This document shows, in pieces, positions 1-6,427 of a stretch of 12,384 nt of DNA. The position numbers were made by a program, and so were the translations under genes. The notes beneath the pieces are model-generated. The model was not told where the DNA came from and did no database searches. It saw only the letters and a list, made by a program, of their open reading frames with translations. Every line of letters begins with the position of its first letter. Position 1 is the stretch's first letter. Source of the stretch: Spirochaetota bacterium (GTDB taxonomy: Bacteria > Spirochaetota > UBA4802 > UB4802); the NCBI GenBank assembly GCA_029548025.1, contig JAKPOE010000304.1, forward strand, positions 1 through 12,384. The letters run 5' to 3'.

Positions 1-41
1 ATAATTGCACCCAAACCCTTGCCCAATACTTTTTTAGCCAT
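1..41 (-). CDS. parB: ParB partition protein, N-terminal fragment (gene runs off the left edge)
   Basis: Only the first 13 codons are inside the window, reading MAKKVLGKGLGAI. The K-x-LGKGLGAI pattern is the usual extreme N-terminus of chromosomal ParB/Spo0J proteins, the short segment that in this family contacts ParA and stimulates its ATPase. The start is fixed by an in-frame TGA one codon upstream and by a GAGGA ribosome-binding site at 50-54, eight bases before the ATG. It lies 109 bp downstream of parA on the same strand, the normal gene order, although this gap is longer than in many parAB operons. No parS-like 16-mer (TGTTTCACGTGAAACA) is visible in the window. The call rests on a short fragment plus context. 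Confidence 0.85.
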   Translation of the reverse strand, partial: MAKKVLGKGLGAI

Positions 42-150
42 TGTTCACATCCTCATTCATAATAAATGTTGACATACATTATCATTGCCAGCTTTCAGTA
101 GAGCTGCACCATCACCAGTAGTACAAAATGTAACCGGTCATGGCAACAGG

Positions 151-912
151 TCACCGTGAGCGTAAAAGCTCCATTGCTAATTGTTCATAGCTTACACTGC
201 CGCTTGATGACCTGTCATATAAATTTATTGGCTTGCCAAATGAAGGCGCTTCAGAAAGCCGCACATTCCTTGGTATGATGGCAGAAAAAACTTTATCATG
301 AAAAAATTGTTTAACATCAGCAACAACCTGTTGCGAAAGGTTGGTGCGCGGGTCATACATGGTAAGCAGCACACCTTCAATTTCCAGCTCTGGATTAAGG
401 GTGTCCTGCACCATTGCTATAATCTTAAGCAACTGACTCAAACCCTCAAGCGCATAGTATTCACACTGTAGTGGAATAATAACCGAATCTGAAGCAACAA
501 GGCTATTTAACGTTAAAACACCCAGTGACGGAGGGCAATCAATAAAAATAAAATCAAAGGTATCCCGAACCTTTTGAAGCGCACGCTTCAGCAGGTACTC
601 CTTGTCATCCATGTCCATAAGCTCTACCTGTGCACCTGCCAGATTCATATTTGAGGGTACAATATGTAAATTGTCGATAGTTGTTTTATAAATAGCATCT
701 TCGACGGGAAGCTGACCTATCAGGACTTCATACACAGTGGTTTCCATCTCCTCAACATTGACGCCCAGCCCAAAACCTGCATTAGCCTGGGGATCAATAT
801 CCACAATCAGCACACGCTTTCCCTTTTCCGCTAAAAAGGCAGCTAAATTTACTGCTGTCGTGGTTTTCCCAACTCCCCCTTTTTGGTTGGATATTGAAAT
901 AATCTTACCCAT
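151..912 (-). CDS. parA: ParA/Soj-type chromosome-partitioning ATPase
   Basis: This is a complete 253-residue ParA-family (deviant Walker A, MinD/ParA) ATPase. By family knowledge it binds nucleoid DNA as an ATP dimer and is released by ParB bound at parS, moving origins apart. Visible motifs are the deviant Walker A NQKGGVGKTTT (residues 9-19, signature Lys11), the Walker A' region DIDPQAN (38-44, catalytic Asp40), and the Walker B FIFIDCPPSLG (121-131). The length is typical of the small chromosomal Soj class, which lacks the N-terminal HTH of plasmid ParA proteins. The start is supported by GGGAG six bases before the ATG. The next gene downstream is parB. The 271-bp leader holds two perfect inverted repeats (1004-1024 and 1066-1080) but no convincing promoter that I could single out. 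Confidence 0.96.
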   Translation of the reverse strand: MGKIISISNQKGGVGKTTTAVNLAAFLAEKGKRVLIVDIDPQANAGFGLGVNVEEMETTVYEVLIGQLPVEDAIYKTTIDNLHIVPSNMNLAGAQVELMDMDDKEYLLKRALQKVRDTFDFIFIDCPPSLGVLTLNSLVASDSVIIPLQCEYYALEGLSQLLKIIAMVQDTLNPELEIEGVLLTMYDPRTNLSQQVVADVKQFFHDKVFSAIIPRNVRLSEAPSFGKPINLYDRSSSGSVSYEQLAMELLRSR

Positions 913-1183
913 GGCAAGCTCCCTTATAATTAATTCTATTATTCCATTAACAGGCTAAACACCTGTATCAAAACATACCTTTCATATTGTCAGATTGCAT
1001 CCACACAGTGAACATCGCACTGTGACTTATTCCTTATATATACATCCGTCAATGTTATTTTATACCGGATTTGGAATCCGCATCCCTACCATAAATCTAT
1101 GATACTATAATTTCAAAAAGTCTATACAAATGTACACATCCGTCATTTCAGAATGCAAGCTTTTTCCTCAGCTACAAAAAATA
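913..1183. promoter_or_regulatory. parA upstream region with two inverted repeats
   Basis: This 271-bp gap separates parA from the end of the 396-residue gene, both on the minus strand. It holds CACAGTG-N7-CACTGTG at 1004-1024 (perfect 7-bp arms) and CGGATT-TGG-AATCCG at 1066-1080 (perfect 6-bp arms). The 10-mer ACATCCGTCA occurs twice, near 1044-1053 and 1136-1145. Neither hairpin is followed by a convincing T-run on the minus strand, so they are not clear terminators for the upstream gene. The 1004-1024 repeat, 92 bp before the parA start, could be an operator or a weak hairpin. No coding sequence is seen here. Confidence 0.35.
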
Positions 1184-2374
1184 TTATTTCTGTTTATTCA
1201 GGATATGACCATCTCTAAACCAGTATCTGCGCTTACCGGTAAAACGACGTGGATTTAATCTCTTCCAGGTAAGACCAATTACCATAACTATCGCTAAAGC
1301 ACCTGCACTTACCTTAACCACCGGATTGTAGGGCACCATACGTTTGCCTTTAGCTATAACAAGCGAAAATGGCTGGTAAGGAATTCGTGCCGCCTGATAT
1401 ACACTGACAATGACCTCACGCGGGGTTGCATTGTAAAACGTGATTTGTTTTTGCTGTCCGCTATCCCATGAACCTATTATCGTTTTTTCTGCAACAATAT
1501 CCACCTGTAAGGAGCAGTCAGAAGGGAGATAAATGGTAGCAGTTCCTCGTGGCAATGTACACCGATAGCTCCTGGCATATTCATTTGATGTAAACGTATC
1601 GACAACTGAAAACACCACCTTTTGCCCCCAGTACCATGCATGGTGAAACATTTCATCAAGCAAAGCACCATACGCCACCCTGAAAATAAAGTAGCGCATA
1701 TACAGGCTGTCTATCTCCGAATGATATACCGAGTAATATACCCGCCCTTTCCCATACTGTTTGTAGAAGGCTAACGGTCCTTCACGCTCGCCCTGCACAG
1801 TGGGGAAATAACCTTTTGCCAGTATCACAGCATCAGCATTTTCTAATGCAACCCATCCATTATAGCTGACCGGAAGCTGTATATCATTTCTCATAACAAA
1901 GGAAGCAAAATCATCATTCAAAAAACAATGGATCTGACCGCCTGTACCAAAATGGGGGAAGTTGTTAAAAAATGACAGCGAGCATCCCATTGCTTCAACA
2001 AACTGATACGAATATCCTGCTGCATACAGTCGTCCACCATTGTTGACAAAATCCTGCAATAAAGCGTTTAATCGTTTATAGTCAATACCCGCATAATCAT
2101 CTTTTAATGACACTCCCTTAATACGCTGTCCATGAGCCATAACCTGTATACTTGTTTCTGGTGGCTGCTCTACACCACAGGGAATAAACACTGCATCAAA
2201 TCCTGAGAGGCTATCGTTTGCCACTGCCCATCCACGCTTTACAATGTATGGTATATGGTACTTATCAAGATGTACGGTAAGATTATCATGATACGACTTC
2301 AATACAAGCACGCGTGGTGCAGCGGATAATGGCAATGATAGCAATAGCATCAACAATAACAGCGCTATCCTCAT
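1184..2374 (-). CDS. Exported, membrane-anchored protein with GATase-like N-terminal domain, unknown function
   Basis: This 396-residue protein begins with a strong signal peptide (MRIALLLLMLLLSLPLSAA, residues 1-19). Residues about 20-240 alternate hydrophobic strands and helices in the way of class I GATase-like (flavodoxin-like) folds: RVLVLKSY at the first strand, GFDAVFIPCGV, then a long helix leading to NNGGRLYAAGYSYQFVEAMG. The nucleophile-elbow position lacks an obvious Cys-His-Glu triad, so an enzyme activity cannot be claimed. Residues about 250-350 look beta-rich. One transmembrane helix (about 353-370) is followed by a basic tail (KRLNPRRFTGKRRYW). The likely topology is a large periplasmic domain with a short basic cytoplasmic tail. 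The ATG overlaps the stop of the upstream 620-residue gene (ATGA, 2371-2374), so the two are translationally coupled. GGGGG six bases upstream serves as ribosome-binding site. Family unknown to me. Confidence 0.8.
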   Translation of the reverse strand: MRIALLLLMLLLSLPLSAAPRVLVLKSYHDNLTVHLDKYHIPYIVKRGWAVANDSLSGFDAVFIPCGVEQPPETSIQVMAHGQRIKGVSLKDDYAGIDYKRLNALLQDFVNNGGRLYAAGYSYQFVEAMGCSLSFFNNFPHFGTGGQIHCFLNDDFASFVMRNDIQLPVSYNGWVALENADAVILAKGYFPTVQGEREGPLAFYKQYGKGRVYYSVYHSEIDSLYMRYFIFRVAYGALLDEMFHHAWYWGQKVVFSVVDTFTSNEYARSYRCTLPRGTATIYLPSDCSLQVDIVAEKTIIGSWDSGQQKQITFYNATPREVIVSVYQAARIPYQPFSLVIAKGKRMVPYNPVVKVSAGALAIVMVIGLTWKRLNPRRFTGKRRYWFRDGHILNKQK

Positions 2375-4233
2375 GCAAGCCCCCGTATCTGCGTTAAAAT
2401 CCTTGTTCGCTCATCTAAATGACCATAGAGCCTGTCATTTAAACAAAGGTGAGCAACCTGCAAACAAAAGGCTGTCATCTGTGGGAATACACCATCGCGC
2501 AGTGTAGCATGAATGACAGGTTTGTGCAGTAATAATTTTGACATAGCCCTTGATTTTGTAAATCCACTGATCAAACAATCAGAAAATGGTATAGGGGTTG
2601 CTTCATCATCGTCAAAGGGTAACACGCCTGAAGTTCGTGCAGAAAATGCTGTTCGCATGATTACATCATTGCTCCCCGGCGCTCCGTTCAATATCCAGTT
2701 GCGGTGACGGTTATACAGCATAAACAATTCAATCCCCATATCATAAAACATATCACCAATCACAGTCATAAACCGTTCAATGGGGTATAATGACTTTTTC
2801 TTTTTGTTTATCCCTTCAATTAATTCATCACGGGTAACATGGAATGTAGGGTTGTTAGTTCTGAATATATTTATCTCGGAAAGAATCTCTGCAAAGCGTG
2901 CAAACTCGTGCATAAAATATGACTCGGTAAAAATGCATCCTTCATACTGATTATTACCATTTTCAAAATAGAGCATGCTACCATCAAGCATACTGCCATA
3001 TTCATTTATAAATCCAAGCAGCATCCCTTCCAGCAGCATCACAATATCTTTGCTGTATGTATCTTCATACAGCTCATTTCGTTTATCAACTATCTTACGC
3101 TGGTCATCAAAAACCTGAATCATAACCTCTTTGCCTTCAGGGGCGTACGTCAAAAACCTGAAAAGCTCATCATAGGGATTTAACTTTTTATGTAAAACCT
3201 CTTTTGCTTTTCTCTTTAACGATTCCGCATCTTTACCTGCTTTTACAAGCTCATCATGATCAAAATTCCATGCAGTATCCGAAACCTTGGGAGCGCTTAC
3301 ATAAAACATGTTGATTATATCAGAAAGTGCAACAGGCTTACCGGTTATAAGAGCTTCAACGCATGCAACACAAAACGATTCAAATGAGGGCAATGACGTT
3401 TCCTTTTTTAAAATTGCAATCAATGAACAGTCATTGGTAATTGCCGGATATAAAAAACAGCGTATGGTGGTAACAAAATCATAGATGTACTGTTCAATAG
3501 ATAAATTCTTTTTATTTATATTTTCCGGTTTTTTTTGCAAATCTTCACTCTCACGCATTTTCTGATCAATAAGCTGGATGATTGCTTCCTTTGTTCCTGT
3601 ATCAAGAAGCGAAAGCTTAAGCAACGACTCAATATAGGGCGATAGTAACTGTTTATATTCTTCAGGTCCTGTCCACTTCAATTCCATATAGTGTTTATTC
3701 AGCAAACACACTGATTCTAAAGCATTGTACAGCACCACACAGTAATTGAATATAACAGGATTGTCGATTGACTGATCATCTACAATATCTGTTAAAATTT
3801 TGTACAGACGCTGGCGCAGTGCAGATTGCAGATCAAATAACCGCTGGCTTACTTTTAAAAATTTTTGCGATGGAATAAGCCGCCGTAAAAAGCCTATACC
3901 AAACTTGTTGTTTGCATGCACCAGCAGGCGTTTTTTAAATAGTCTGGTATGTTTATATTTATGGTACAAAACATTTGTATTTTTTGAATCATATTGTATT
4001 GTTTTTTTAAATTCATCCGCGCCCTTAACTTCAACTTTGCCGGGCGATACCGGCATAACAGGCTTATCAGGATAGTTTTTAACGAGATCAATAATTGCTC
4101 TGTACTTTTCTTCTTCTAATACTCGATCATTGGCAAGCAAAGCACGTACAATATCCATTTTGCCTGCAGGAATATCCTTTGATAGTAACAGTGCTTTAGC
4201 TTTACGTTTTAACGCTTTTAGATCGTTTTCCAT
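2371..4233 (-). CDS. Large cytoplasmic protein of unknown function, first gene of a coupled pair
   Basis: This is a 620-residue, highly charged, mostly helical-looking protein with no signal peptide and no transmembrane segment. The N-terminus (LKALKRKAKALLLSKDIPAGK, about residues 5-25) is basic and helical. Residues about 50-75 are Pro-rich and linker-like (NYPDKPVMPVSPGK), and the rest gives no nucleotide-binding or catalytic motif I recognise. It vaguely recalls the spirochaete-restricted DUF5312 group, but that is a weak recollection and should not be used as a name. Its stop codon overlaps the start of the exported 396-residue gene, implying a shared job, perhaps a cytoplasmic partner of the membrane-anchored product. 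The ATG at 4233 has no good Shine-Dalgarno sequence. The promoter candidate at 4263-4291 would give a short leader of about 23 nt. Start choice is therefore moderately secure. Confidence 0.8.
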   Translation of the reverse strand: MENDLKALKRKAKALLLSKDIPAGKMDIVRALLANDRVLEEEKYRAIIDLVKNYPDKPVMPVSPGKVEVKGADEFKKTIQYDSKNTNVLYHKYKHTRLFKKRLLVHANNKFGIGFLRRLIPSQKFLKVSQRLFDLQSALRQRLYKILTDIVDDQSIDNPVIFNYCVVLYNALESVCLLNKHYMELKWTGPEEYKQLLSPYIESLLKLSLLDTGTKEAIIQLIDQKMRESEDLQKKPENINKKNLSIEQYIYDFVTTIRCFLYPAITNDCSLIAILKKETSLPSFESFCVACVEALITGKPVALSDIINMFYVSAPKVSDTAWNFDHDELVKAGKDAESLKRKAKEVLHKKLNPYDELFRFLTYAPEGKEVMIQVFDDQRKIVDKRNELYEDTYSKDIVMLLEGMLLGFINEYGSMLDGSMLYFENGNNQYEGCIFTESYFMHEFARFAEILSEINIFRTNNPTFHVTRDELIEGINKKKKSLYPIERFMTVIGDMFYDMGIELFMLYNRHRNWILNGAPGSNDVIMRTAFSARTSGVLPFDDDEATPIPFSDCLISGFTKSRAMSKLLLHKPVIHATLRDGVFPQMTAFCLQVAHLCLNDRLYGHLDERTRILTQIRGLA

Positions 4234-4262
4234 ATACTATGTCTATTCAAAAATTTGCTTTT

Positions 4263-4291
4263 ACATTACAAATAATAGATTACGCTGTCAA
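4263..4291 (-). promoter_or_regulatory. Candidate sigma70 promoter of the 620/396-residue operon
   Basis: On the minus strand a perfect -35 TTGACA (4286-4291) is followed after exactly 17 bp by TAATGT (4263-4268). The -10 matches the consensus at only three of six positions. It lies about 30 bp before the ATG at 4233, a good distance for an operon promoter. The call depends mainly on the perfect -35 and the spacing. Confidence 0.45.
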
Positions 4292-4393
4292 GATTAATAC
4301 ATTACTGGAGGATGTTGGGTTTTGGCAGGCAAGAAAATCCATGCCAAGAGCCAGTACCATGCACGTTTATTATTTTGGTGCGTAGTATGTTGT

Positions 4394-4528
4394 CTAACTG
4401 CAACATAATAAAGTATTTATTATCATCTTGCCAATGCAACCATGGGTGATTATATACTCAATTAATTTCCAATTATAGACACCAAACCCCGCAATAACCT
4501 CATCTGCATCTGGATAGGGGCATTTAGA
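4394..4528 (-). other. Short coding-like fragment in a 327-bp gap, possible gene remnant
   Basis: The 4234-4560 gap has no full gene. In it, an open frame of 44 codons without an ATG near its beginning reads SKCPYPDADEVIAGFGVYNW and then continues hydrophobically to a stop. The first half has protein-like composition (acidic patch, then FGVYNWK) rather than the Lys/Asn/Ile noise of random AT-rich DNA. It has no start with a ribosome-binding site. The adjoining frame at about 4270-4390 also reads plausibly (NNKRAWYWLLAWIFLPAK). I interpret it as a possible decayed gene, but it could be chance. Confidence 0.25.
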
Positions 4529-4560
4529 CTACATACCACTTTTTAAAGTATTTTAAAGTT

Positions 4561-5184
4561 TTATTTTCGTCCAAAATCAATAAAGAATCCTCTGGTTGCA
4601 AAATTTAAAAAATCCTCTTCATTAATCTTTTTATCATTGTCAACAATAACCGAAGAATGATACACATACCTAATGTTGTTGAATGTCTTAGTTGAGTAGT
4701 AATTGATATGTTTAACATTTTTAAAGGTATCATCCTTATAAATGATAGTCGGATCAACAACCGTTCGTAGTACTAAATCTTTATTATATTGTATGAGCTT
4801 TGCATCAATAACTCCACATTTTGATTTGTTTTCAGTGTATATTTTCATAAGGTCTGACAGAAATTCTTCAGTTGTTTTATTATTGTTTTCATGAATTTGT
4901 AGTGAAATATTTATTGTTCCACAATTGCCAATAATGGCATATTTGTCATTGATATCAAATTCCCATTGATTGTTATATGGGAATATTATTGCATATTGAA
5001 GTATATAATTTGTAACAATAATAAGATCTTTTGTTTCATTTGTCATTATTGTTATGCCGGTTTTCTCATCTATAATAGTTTGATCTTTAAAAATATACTT
5101 TTTCTGGTAGCTATACAAACTATTGCCCATAAAATAAATAGAAAAAAACGCCACAATCAGGATTGTAGTAATTTTCTTCATCAT
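4561..5184 (-). CDS. Small exported protein of unknown function
   Basis: This is a 207-residue protein with an N-terminal signal peptide (basic MMKK, hydrophobic ITTILIVAFFSIYFMG, likely cleavage shortly after GNSLYS). No lipobox cysteine is present at the right place, so it is probably periplasmic or released. The mature part alternates strands and short loops (IIVTNYILQYAIIFPYNNQW, then NISLQIHENN) and ends FFIDFGRK. It contains two cysteines (CGTIN and KCGVID) that might pair. I do not recognise the family. AGGGG lies six bases before the first of two adjacent ATG codons (5182-5184 and 5179-5181), and either could be used. Base composition is distinctly more AT-rich than parA or the outer-membrane gene, which fits an acquired or weakly constrained gene. 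It stands alone, with gaps of 300 bp or so on both sides. Confidence 0.75.
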   Translation of the reverse strand: MMKKITTILIVAFFSIYFMGNSLYSYQKKYIFKDQTIIDEKTGITIMTNETKDLIIVTNYILQYAIIFPYNNQWEFDINDKYAIIGNCGTINISLQIHENNNKTTEEFLSDLMKIYTENKSKCGVIDAKLIQYNKDLVLRTVVDPTIIYKDDTFKNVKHINYYSTKTFNNIRYVYHSSVIVDNDKKINEEDFLNFATRGFFIDFGRK

Positions 5185-5340
5185 TTTGTTCCCCTTTAAA
5201 AATATTTTCCCAATAAAGGTTTAATATAATTTCACATGCAATTTTGCCTATTCCCTGTAGTTAAAATATTTTTTGCTACAAGGTGCCAAATTATACCATG
5301 CCCTATTTTTAGTAAAAAACAAACACTCAAACATTAAATA

Positions 5341-5800
5341 ATGCAAGTAATTTTTGATATATGATGAAGTCACTTTTCCAGAATATTACATTGACATATC
5401 TGATGACAAATATTATAGTGAATATGCACCCTAAATGTTAGAGATTATTCCACGGAAGAACTTTATAAAAATTATCCATACATTTCCTTCAAACGCCAAT
5501 GGTCGTTAAAAGAATGAGACATTCCAGATTAAACAGACCAGAGGAAAATCAGAAAATCTTAATAAAAGACGACGTGATTTAATGTTGCACATTCCAATAG
5601 GACAAAAACTCTCACTAGATGAAATAGTATCGCTCAACGTTACCATAGCTATAATGTATAATCGGCTGTCAAAAAGAACTTTAATGCGCGATGTTAAAGA
5701 ATTAATTGATTTAGAATTATTGCTTTTTGATAACAATACGTATTATGCTAATATCGATTTGCTAAAGAAAAATATTTCACACAGAAAAAAGAAGAGGTGA
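5341..5800 (+). pseudogene. Frame-broken coding region ending in a winged-helix-like segment
   Basis: The only clean open frame starts at ATG 5582 and gives 72 residues with an HTH-like stretch (YNRLSKRTLMRDVKELIDLE) followed by a wing-like turn (LLLFDNNTYYANI). Its frame stays coding-like upstream of that ATG, back to a stop at 5507 (NETFQIKQTRGKSENLNKRR). Just before it, frame 1 over 5437-5514 reads VRDYSTEELYKNYPYISFKR, and before that frame 2 over 5351-5431 reads DEVTFPEYYIDISDDKYYSE. Joining these pieces needs at least two compensating indels, near 5432 and near 5505. The best reading is a decayed gene of roughly 150 codons encoding a DNA-binding or regulatory protein. Alternatives are a genuine 72-residue protein with no ribosome-binding site, or chance. 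The family is not recognised. A promoter-like sequence at 5391-5419 overlaps the 5' part and argues against that part being coding. Confidence 0.45.
5391..5419 (+). promoter_or_regulatory. Near-consensus sigma70 promoter, plus strand
   Basis: TTGACA (5391-5396), a 17-bp spacer and TATAGT (5414-5419, five of six matches) form a near-ideal promoter. It would start transcripts near 5426 running through the broken HTH-like region, the TrmO remnant and possibly the membrane protein gene at 5938. No gene with a good ribosome-binding site begins just downstream, so it may be an orphan promoter left after gene decay. AT-rich DNA can produce such matches by chance. Confidence 0.5.
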
Positions 5801-5846
5801 TTTTTGCATCTAACATTCAATTGTCTTCATAAAAAATGAGTAAATT

Positions 5847-5930
5847 ATGGGAACCATAGTATACAAACCAATTGGATTAATCCATTCACCCTTTAATGAT
5901 ATACAAGGAATGCCCATTCAAACAACAGGA
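5847..5930 (+). pseudogene. N-terminal remnant of TrmO/TsaA-type tRNA (t6A37) methyltransferase
   Basis: An ATG at 5847 opens a frame beginning MGTIVYKPIGLIHSPFNDIQ and continuing GMPIQTTG. The pattern KPIGxIHSPF-(x)4-GMPIQ is the hallmark N-terminus of the TsaA/TrmO (YaeB) family, the SAM-dependent enzymes that N6-methylate t6A at position 37 of certain tRNAs. The family is normally about 130-240 residues, with the core barrel following this motif. Here the resemblance stops after about 28 codons, and the frame then runs into the 5' end of the next gene, stopping at 5991-5993. The remnant ends at the ribosome-binding site (AGGAG, 5927-5931) of the membrane protein gene, as expected for a deletion that joined the two. 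It has no clear ribosome-binding site of its own. It cannot encode a working enzyme. Confidence 0.7.
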
Positions 5931-5937
5931 GTATTGT

Positions 5938-6321
5938 ATGAAAACCGTAAAAAAACAAATTATCGCAATTTTTATTGCAACAGTCTGGATTAGTGTTTCC
6001 GAATTTGCACGAAATGAATTTATTGTAAAATCCTATTGGATCCAGCACTACAATAAACTTGGTCTGGTGTTCCCTTCCCAACCAATTAATGGTGCAGTAT
6101 GGGGTATCTGGTCTTTGTGTTTTGCAATCGCAATATTTTTTATAGCAAAAAAATTCTCATTGATTCAAACAACTTTTCTGTCATGGTTTGCTGGATTTAT
6201 ATTAATGTGGCTTGTAAGCTGGAATCTGAATGTGTTTCCAATAGCAATACTACCTTTTGCCATCCCTTTAAGTTTGCTGGAAGCATTTCTGGCTAGTTTT
6301 ATTGTAAAAAAATTAACTTGA
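5938..6321 (+). CDS. Four-helix integral membrane protein, conserved hypothetical
   Basis: The protein has 127 residues if started at 5938, where ATG follows AGGAG by six bases. A longer frame from 5896 has no ribosome-binding site, and its extra residues overlap the TrmO remnant. Four hydrophobic helices are visible: about 7-24 (IIAIFIATVWISVSEFA), 52-70 (GAVWGIWSLCFAIAIFFIA), 77-95 and 100-123. Polar or charged positions sit in or near the membrane: Glu22 and Arg25 in SEFARNE, and Glu115 in LLEAFLA. Proteins of this type, with VSEF-R-NE near helix 1 and GAVWG at helix 2, recur as unnamed membrane proteins in several phyla, but I know of no function. It is convergent with the serpin gene, 106 bp away. 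No terminator is obvious between them. Confidence 0.8.
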   Translation: MKTVKKQIIAIFIATVWISVSEFARNEFIVKSYWIQHYNKLGLVFPSQPINGAVWGIWSLCFAIAIFFIAKKFSLIQTTFLSWFAGFILMWLVSWNLNVFPIAILPFAIPLSLLEAFLASFIVKKLT

Positions 6322-6427
6322 ACCTGATAGACGTTAACAAAAGATAGACAGGGTTAAACATCACATGTAACCTAAAACATTCAATACTATTTACTCATAA
6401 TCAGAAATTGACTCCTCATCCACATCA

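Noticed and set aside
1066..1080. Terminator for the 396-residue gene
   Set aside because: The 6-bp stem is perfect but lies over 100 bp beyond the stop and is followed on the minus strand by GGTATAAAATAAC rather than a T-run.
4545..4560. Terminator at the end of the 207-residue gene
   Set aside because: The ACTTTTTAAAGT-like palindromes are short, all A/T and not followed by a proper T-run after a GC stem.
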